From Pseudomonadota bacterium (GTDB taxonomy: Bacteria > Pseudomonadota > Gammaproteobacteria > Burkholderiales > Burkholderiaceae_C), in NCBI GenBank assembly GCA_023415035.1, contig JAEZLX010000135.1, positions 1-27,688 on the forward strand: 27,688 nt of DNA. Reading direction: 5' to 3'. The notes under the pieces were generated by a model. It ran no database searches and had not been told where the DNA came from. It saw nothing but the letters and a program-made list of their open reading frames with translations. A program made the translations under genes and the position numbers. Positions within the stretch are counted from its first letter, which is position 1; every line of letters begins with the position of its first letter. This document shows positions 23,192 to 27,688 of this stretch, piece after piece.

Positions 23192-24355
23192 TCATCGGAT
23201 GAGCATCAGCGCGTTGCTCATGATCCAGTTACGGGCGTATGCGATTCCCCCGATGCCGGTAACCAGGCAGCTGTTGACCGGTTTCGACTGAAGCTCACCT
23301 GCTTGCCCCAGGAGTTGGCGCACCGCCTCGACCGTGGTCAATCCGCCAGAGGCCAGGCCAGGTTGTCCAATGGAGAGCTGTCCGCCGCCGGTGTTGAGCG
23401 GCAGGTCGCCATGATGAGAAAAATCCGTGTCGAGGATGAAAGAACGGCCCTGACCTTCGTTGCAGAACCCGAGTTGTTCCAGTTGAAGCAGCAGGGCGAT
23501 GCTGAAGTCGTCGTACAGCTGTAGCATTTCCGCATCCGTGGGACGCATTCCTGCCTGACGCTGGATCTGCTGCCCCAAAGCCGTGAAGCCGCTGTGCCAT
23601 GGCTTTTGCATAGGATCGCTGATGCTGTGATTGCTGCGCTCCGCATAAGCTGCAATCCGAACGGCGTTGGTAAAACCCAGTCGGGACGCCGTTTTTTCCT
23701 GCATCATCAGCACGGCATTGGCACCGTCGCAGAACATGACGGAGTCCAGCAGGCGCAATGGGGGGGCGACCAGGCGCGACTGGAGATAGTCGTCCATCGA
23801 CAGCGGCTTGCGAAGCTTGTCTACCGTGTGGGGGTTGGACAGTGCGCTGGCACGCTGAAGGACCACCAGTTTGCCTAGAGCATCGTCCGGTTTGCCGTAA
23901 GCCTCGCTGTAGGCTTGTTGAAGCAACCCGAACGTTCCCGGAGGACGTGTGAGGCCTGTGGGAGTCTGGAATTCGTCCCTGTATCCGCGATAACGGGCCT
24001 GATAGTCGGTGCTGGGCGCGTCGGCGCCCAGCACAACGGCGATTTCGCACTGACCGCATTGCAGCGCATGCCTGGCCGAAGCCACTCCCTGGAGAAATGA
24101 GGCGCCTCCGATGCTGGCGATTTGCAGCCAGTTGGCCTGGATGCCAAGCATCTCGCTCATGTGAGCGGCATGGAACGGATTGCTGCCCTCGCTCAGGGCA
24201 GCTGTGGAGCAGAACCCGTCAATACGATCCTTTTCCAGGCCGGTACTCTGGAGCAGCGCCGTGAAGGCTTCTCCACCCAGGTCGTACGCTGAGCGCCCAC
24301 TTGCGAACGTGACGGGTATTTCCGAAAAGCCGACAATGACCGTGGCCTCAGACAT
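23192..24355 (-). CDS. thiolase-fold protein (lipid-transfer/Ltp-like), no obvious catalytic cysteine
   Basis: A 387-residue protein of the thiolase superfamily, closest in pattern to lipid-transfer-protein (SCP2-thiolase-like) members. Where thiolases have the nucleophilic cysteine, residues 78-87 read QIASIGGASF. The NTGGGQLSIGQPG segment from residue 321 and the SCLVTGIGG end also lack clearly placed catalytic cysteines. Some relatives paired with DUF35 proteins, such as the Ltp2 aldolases of steroid side-chain breakdown, catalyse retro-aldol cleavage instead of thiolysis, and that is one possible role. ATG 24355 is chosen for its GGAG site six bases upstream. A GTG at 24367 is the alternative. 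It overlaps the upstream ligase by 8 bp. Confidence 0.86.
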   Translation of the reverse strand: MSEATVIVGFSEIPVTFASGRSAYDLGGEAFTALLQSTGLEKDRIDGFCSTAALSEGSNPFHAAHMSEMLGIQANWLQIASIGGASFLQGVASARHALQCGQCEIAVVLGADAPSTDYQARYRGYRDEFQTPTGLTRPPGTFGLLQQAYSEAYGKPDDALGKLVVLQRASALSNPHTVDKLRKPLSMDDYLQSRLVAPPLRLLDSVMFCDGANAVLMMQEKTASRLGFTNAVRIAAYAERSNHSISDPMQKPWHSGFTALGQQIQRQAGMRPTDAEMLQLYDDFSIALLLQLEQLGFCNEGQGRSFILDTDFSHHGDLPLNTGGGQLSIGQPGLASGGLTTVEAVRQLLGQAGELQSKPVNSCLVTGIGGIAYARNWIMSNALMLIR

Positions 24356-25889
24356 GCGCTTCTCCACGGACGTCAGCCAGAAAAGCGTCGCGCGCCTTGC
24401 GCCGTGCCAGCTTGCCGGTGTCTTCCCGCGGCAAGCGGGTGACGATCCGGATGCGCTTGGGTGTGCGCAGACTGCCGAGCCGATCTCGAACCCATTGCCG
24501 CAGGCTGTCTTCCGTGACGGAGGCCGGATCGTTGGTGGCGATGGACGCGCAGATGACTTCTCCCATGTCGTCGTCTGCCACGCCGAACGCTATCGCATCT
24601 GTCACGGCAGGGTGTCCCACAAGGCATTGCTCCACCTCTGCGGGGAAGATGTTCACTCCGCCGGAGATCACGAGATCCTTTTTGCGGTCACACAACCAGA
24701 GGTACCCGTCCTGGTCGGTGTATCCGATATCGCCCAGTGTTGCCCAACCGTCTTCCAGCAGCAGTTCCCGGCTGGCTTCTGGCAGCCCCTTGTATTCGAC
24801 AAGTGAGGCCACCTTTGAGAGCAGCTGAATCTCCCCCTGTTGCCCGGGGGGCAATGCCGTTCCTTCCGGTCCGACGATCCGAATGCTGACACCGGCTGGT
24901 GGACGCCCCACGGAGGCAGGGTGTGCGAGCCATTCGTGCGAGTCGATACAGGTGATGATGCCTGTCTCGGTGGTAGCGTAGTACTCGAAGAATACGGGAC
25001 CCCACCAGTCGATCATGGCCTTTTTCACGGCGGTGGGGCACATTGCGGATCCGTGTGCCACCGCTCGCAGAGAATCGAGCTTGTGCGCCTCGCGCTTTTC
25101 CTGCGGAAGCGCGAGAAGGCGGCTGAACATCGTGGGCACCGCGTGCAAATGGGTGATGTTGTGCAGTTCAATCAGCTCCAGAAGCTCGGCAGCGTCGAAT
25201 TTCGGCTGCAAAACCAGTAGCTCGCCATGACGAACACAGTTGAGCGCATAGGAGTTCGGGGCCGAGTGATAGAGCGGACCGGTCATGACCGCGCGAATCG
25301 GCCGAATCTCGAGCCCGTGCGCTTCGCGGGCGGTTTTTGCGAGTTCTTCGGCGGCACCATCGGGTCCGCGTCGACGAAGCACGCCCTTGGGTTTGCCGGT
25401 GCTGCCGGATGTGTAGAGCAGACGGAAAGCCTGGGGCAAGGGGTGATCAACGTCGGCGGGAACCTCCATCAGCCAGCTTTCCCACTCCGCCACGAAGTCG
25501 GGAACCTGGCACGCGGATTCAGGCACGTTGTACGCTTGCGCCAGTTCAGCCGGAACCTCCACGCCGATCACCTTGGTGCACGAAGCCACCAGTTCGGCGT
25601 ACTTGCCGATCAGGTCCGCATGGGCGAAGACGACCTTGGCTTCACTGTCATCGAGAATGTGCCGGAGCTCGTCCAGTGAGCCATGCCAGTTCAGCGGCAC
25701 CGCAGTGACGCCGGCGCGTTCCGCGCCCAGCATGATCTCGATGAACGCAATGTCGTTGCGCATCAGGAGCGCGACCACGTCTCCTTGCCCAAGACCCATG
25801 GCCTGCAAGCCACCCGCAACCGCATTGGCGCGTCGTTGGACTTCTTCACCGCTGCGAACGCGTGTACCGCTTCGAATCGTTGCCAGCAT
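24348..25889 (-). CDS. acyl-CoA synthetase (AMP-dependent, fatty/aryl acid-CoA ligase family)
   Basis: A 513-residue CoA ligase that should convert a carboxylic acid, ATP and CoA to acyl-CoA. Motifs present are YTSGSTGKPKG at residues 159-169, YYATTETGII, the GWATLGDIGYTDQDGYLWLCDRKKDLVISGG block, and PREDTGKLARR with predicted catalytic Lys493. The start ATG 25889 has an AAGGAG site six bases upstream. The open frame further upstream overlaps the reductase and is not used. It sits 10 bp after the reductase gene and overlaps the thiolase-like gene, so all are probably co-transcribed. The substrate could be short-chain, medium-chain or aromatic. Confidence 0.92.
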   Translation of the reverse strand: MLATIRSGTRVRSGEEVQRRANAVAGGLQAMGLGQGDVVALLMRNDIAFIEIMLGAERAGVTAVPLNWHGSLDELRHILDDSEAKVVFAHADLIGKYAELVASCTKVIGVEVPAELAQAYNVPESACQVPDFVAEWESWLMEVPADVDHPLPQAFRLLYTSGSTGKPKGVLRRRGPDGAAEELAKTAREAHGLEIRPIRAVMTGPLYHSAPNSYALNCVRHGELLVLQPKFDAAELLELIELHNITHLHAVPTMFSRLLALPQEKREAHKLDSLRAVAHGSAMCPTAVKKAMIDWWGPVFFEYYATTETGIITCIDSHEWLAHPASVGRPPAGVSIRIVGPEGTALPPGQQGEIQLLSKVASLVEYKGLPEASRELLLEDGWATLGDIGYTDQDGYLWLCDRKKDLVISGGVNIFPAEVEQCLVGHPAVTDAIAFGVADDDMGEVICASIATNDPASVTEDSLRQWVRDRLGSLRTPKRIRIVTRLPREDTGKLARRKARDAFLADVRGEAHV

Positions 25890-25899
25890 GGGAACTCCT

Positions 25900-26880
25900 T
25901 CAGCGCGTGCGAACGAGCAGACGACCTTTGACTTTCCCCGCGAGCAGCTCGTCGGCGGCCGATACTGCATCGTCCAGACCCATTTCCGTGGTCATGGCTT
26001 CGATGACTGACTCGGTCAGCCTGCTGGCAAGGCATTCCCATGCGCGGATGCGCGCCGCGACAGGGGTCATGACACTGTCAATGCCGAGCAGGCGCACGTT
26101 TCTCAGGATGAACGGTGCCACCGTTGCAGGGAAGTCGATGCCCTGGGCAAGGCCGCAGGCGGTTACCACACCACCGTACCGCGTTTGGGCACAGGCATTG
26201 GCTAGTGTGTGGGATCCGACCGCGTCCACCACACCGGCCCAGGTTTCTTTTTGAAGCGGCTTCCCCGGGGCCGACAGGGTGTCGCGGGAAATGATGCGAG
26301 AGGCGCCCAGTTTCATCAGACGGTCGCTTTCCTCCGGCCGTCCTGTCGAGGCAACGACCTTGTAGCCCTGGTGGGACAGCAGAGCGATGGCGAAACCGCC
26401 CACACCTCCATTGGCACCCGTCACCAGGATCTCTCCTTGATCGGGTGTCACACCGCTGGACTCCAGAGCAAGCACACACAGCGCGGCGGTGTAGCCAGCG
26501 GTGCCTATGGCCATGGCCTGCCGCGTTGTGAGTGAGGGGGGCAGCGGAATCAGGTGGTTTGCCGGAACACTGGCCTTGGAGGAAAGCCCACCGTGGTGCA
26601 TCTCGCCATGCCCCCAACCGTTGAGAATGACGGCTTGTCCCGGGGCAAAGGAGGGCGAACGACTTGCGGTGACAGTCCCCGCGAGGTCAATCCCCGGAAT
26701 CAGCGGAAACTGTCGAACCACCGGGGAGCGCCCCGTGATGGCCAGGGCGTCTTTGTAGTTGAGCGTGGACCACTCCACATCCACATCCACCTCTCCCATA
26801 CCCAGGACGCTCTCGTCCAGTTCTTGCACGGATGCCCGGGTGGCACCTTCTTCTTTGCTCAGCCAAATCGCCTTGAACAT
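25900..26880 (-). CDS. acuI: MDR-family acrylyl-CoA reductase-like oxidoreductase (AcuI/YhdH)
   Basis: A 326-residue zinc-free medium-chain reductase, the usual length for YhdH/AcuI. It shows NYKDALAITG from residue 41, PGIDLAGTV, the family-typical NGWGHGEMHHGGLS, IGTAGYTAALCVLALE and the NADPH-binding TGANGGVGG at 154-162. AcuI enzymes reduce toxic acrylyl-CoA to propionyl-CoA. The AcuR-like regulator encoded directly upstream supports the assignment, although reduction of another enoyl-CoA is possible. The gene follows a 54-bp gap that carries an operator-like site, so it may have its own promoter. Confidence 0.85.
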   Translation of the reverse strand: MFKAIWLSKEEGATRASVQELDESVLGMGEVDVDVEWSTLNYKDALAITGRSPVVRQFPLIPGIDLAGTVTASRSPSFAPGQAVILNGWGHGEMHHGGLSSKASVPANHLIPLPPSLTTRQAMAIGTAGYTAALCVLALESSGVTPDQGEILVTGANGGVGGFAIALLSHQGYKVVASTGRPEESDRLMKLGASRIISRDTLSAPGKPLQKETWAGVVDAVGSHTLANACAQTRYGGVVTACGLAQGIDFPATVAPFILRNVRLLGIDSVMTPVAARIRAWECLASRLTESVIEAMTTEMGLDDAVSAADELLAGKVKGRLLVRTR

Positions 26881-26884
26881 ATAT

Positions 26885-26896
26885 TAGACCGCTCTA
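26885..26896. promoter_or_regulatory. operator-like near-palindrome before the reductase gene
   Basis: TAGACCGCTCTA differs by one base from the perfect palindrome TAGACCGGTCTA. It lies 4 bp before the reductase start in the regulator-reductase gap. Its core GACCGCTC (26887-26894) recurs in front of the regulator gene at 27619-27626. TetR-family regulators often bind such inverted repeats, so it is a candidate binding site for the neighbouring regulator. Its closeness to the start codon would let a bound repressor block transcription or early elongation. No strong ribosome site is visible here. Confidence 0.5.
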
Positions 26897-26934
26897 CTAG
26901 TTAAAACAGAAAATCAAACAGCTGAAAGAAAAAA

Positions 26935-27606
26935 TCAAACACAAACGCGAGAGAAAAACAGATCCGAGAAACGCTCCATCGGGGCAGTGCTGCGGGTGAG
27001 CTTGGCGCGCAAGATCGCGCCTTCCCAGCCGATCCAGAAAAATTCGGCCAAGGCATGCACATCCTGGTCGAGCGAAATTTCACCAGCGTGCCTGGCCTCG
27101 GCCAGGCAGATGGCCACCCGTGTTTGCCATGACTGAAGAACGGCTTCGAGTCGCCCGCGGAAGTTGTCATTGAGTCCGCCGAGTTCTTGTCCCATGTTGC
27201 CGATGAGACAGCCACGCTGGAAAGAGAATCTGGCCATCGCTGCAGAAGCTTCGTGAACGAAGGCTTTCAGGCGTGCCATAGGTGATGTGGACGTGTCGTT
27301 GAGGATGCGGTCAAGCTTGCGATTGAAATACGCCGCATACGCGTCAATTACCGTTTCCCCAAAGGCCTGCTTGCTCTGGAAATAGTGATAGAAAGATCCC
27401 TTGGGTACTCCGACCCGTGTCAGAACCTCCTCGATTCCCATGGCGTGAAAGCCGCGCTCCGTGAGCAGTTCCATGCCACAGCGGATGAGTTTGGCCCGCG
27501 TATCCGGATCGGGGCCGCTGCCACGCTTGCGACGCCTGGCAGGCATTGAACATGCGGATCCAGAAGGATCGTTGTTGCCTGCAGGATCGGAAGTGATCGT
27601 GTCCAT
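26935..27606 (-). CDS. acuR: TetR/AcrR-family regulator, AcuR-like
   Basis: A 223-residue repressor. The helix-turn-helix spans about residues 56-76 (MGIEEVLTRVGVPKGSFYHYF), and the ligand domain has the AcuR-type features RFSFQRGCLIGNMGQELGGL and ALAEFFWIGWEGAILRAKL. In DMSP/acrylate users AcuR represses the neighbouring acuI and responds to acrylate. The same pairing is seen here, but the inducer is not proven. ATG 27606 gives a 20-residue disordered extension, and ATG 27546 (MPARRRKRG) is an alternative start. Neither has a good ribosome site. The C-terminal tail after the domain is short. Confidence 0.88.
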   Translation of the reverse strand: MDTITSDPAGNNDPSGSACSMPARRRKRGSGPDPDTRAKLIRCGMELLTERGFHAMGIEEVLTRVGVPKGSFYHYFQSKQAFGETVIDAYAAYFNRKLDRILNDTSTSPMARLKAFVHEASAAMARFSFQRGCLIGNMGQELGGLNDNFRGRLEAVLQSWQTRVAICLAEARHAGEISLDQDVHALAEFFWIGWEGAILRAKLTRSTAPMERFSDLFFSRVCV

Positions 27607-27616
27607 ACTGAAATTA

Positions 27617-27628
27617 TGGACCGCTCAC
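27617..27628. promoter_or_regulatory. operator-like site before the regulator gene
   Basis: TGGACCGCTCAC shares 9 of 12 bases, including the uninterrupted core GACCGCTC, with the site in front of the reductase gene. It is 10 bp upstream of the regulator's start, in an AT-rich stretch that could hold its promoter. The pairing of one such site per promoter is what autoregulation plus repression of the target would predict. This copy is less symmetric than the other. Confidence 0.42.
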
Positions 27629-27641
27629 TTATTTAATGAAT

Positions 27642-27657
27642 ACAGGGAAAACCCTGT
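27642..27657. repeat. short perfect inverted repeat near the window's right edge
   Basis: ACAGGG and CCCTGT flank an AAAA centre, giving a perfect 6-bp inverted repeat. It lies 35 bp upstream of the regulator start, within the expected promoter zone. On the minus strand a TAGACA hexamer overlaps its upstream end, and AT-rich TAAATA-like sequence follows about 19 bases later. It might be an operator for this regulator or for a gene beyond the window, or a chance repeat. Confidence 0.3.
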
Positions 27658-27688
27658 CTATGGATTACCAGTGCTGATGCGAGGTCAG

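Noticed and set aside
23191..23203. CTCATC-G-GATGAG palindrome at the end of the thiolase-like gene
   Set aside because: It overlaps a stop codon and the next gene's ribosome site, lacks a thymine run, and is short enough to arise by chance.
25890..25970. N-terminal extension of the acyl-CoA synthetase
   Set aside because: It overlaps the reductase gene, whereas ATG 25889 has a good AAGGAG site at six bases.
1..27688. CRISPR arrays, tRNA/rRNA genes, insertion sequences and prophage genes
   Set aside because: No regular direct repeats, RNA gene signatures, transposase or integrase genes or terminal inverted repeats were seen on either strand.

Overview
The window looks like chromosomal DNA of a GC-rich proteobacterium, most probably a betaproteobacterium of the Burkholderiales. 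This rests on the high GC content, an aryl-polyene (APE)/xanthomonadin-type pigment cluster beside a DnaE1-type polymerase gene, and a Bug-family (TctC) solute-binding protein. The genus cannot be fixed from the sequence alone.

Positions 1-12292 (plus strand) hold most of an APE-type type II polyketide/fatty-acid cluster, entered part-way through a ketosynthase. In order: ketosynthase C-terminus, acyl carrier protein, ApeG-like (COG4648) membrane protein, acyl/aryl-activating AMP ligase, short hotdog dehydratase, LPLAT acyltransferase, LolA-like periplasmic protein, MMPL/RND exporter, alpha/beta hydrolase, NodB-type deacetylase, SAM methyltransferase, complete ketosynthase, ketosynthase-like chain-length-factor protein, ApeP-like dehydratase and FabG-type ketoreductase. 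Most neighbours overlap by 4 bp (ATGA/GTGA), so this is one tightly coupled operon. The polyene would be built on the carrier protein by ketosynthase/chain-length factor, ketoreductase and the two dehydratases, acylated, and moved to the outer membrane by the LolA-like protein and the MMPL exporter.

Positions 12273-18047 (minus strand) hold a convergent second operon that probably tailors the same product: a flavin halogenase-like oxidoreductase, a MipA/OmpV outer-membrane protein, a PlsC-type acyltransferase, a family-2 glycosyltransferase, a UbiE-like methyltransferase and a CPA2 cation/proton antiporter. The two operons meet tail to tail with a 20-bp overlap of their last genes.

Positions 18156-21719 (plus strand) hold dnaE, the replicative DNA polymerase III alpha subunit. 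The 108-bp gap that separates it from the divergent pigment operon contains a 30-bp near-perfect palindrome. A long hairpin follows dnaE.

Positions 21778-27606 (minus strand) hold an accessory CoA-metabolism gene set, lower in GC by spot counts. Transcription order is an AcuR-like TetR regulator, an AcuI-type acrylyl-CoA reductase, an acyl-CoA synthetase, a thiolase-fold protein without recognisable catalytic cysteines, a DUF35 OB-fold partner with a degenerate zinc ribbon, and an orphan Bug-type binding protein. Similar operator-like motifs lie before the regulator and before the reductase. The substrate of this set is not evident, and it is the least familiar system in the window.

No rRNA, tRNA, CRISPR array, insertion sequence or phage gene was seen. 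No gene-free stretch exceeds about 110 bases.
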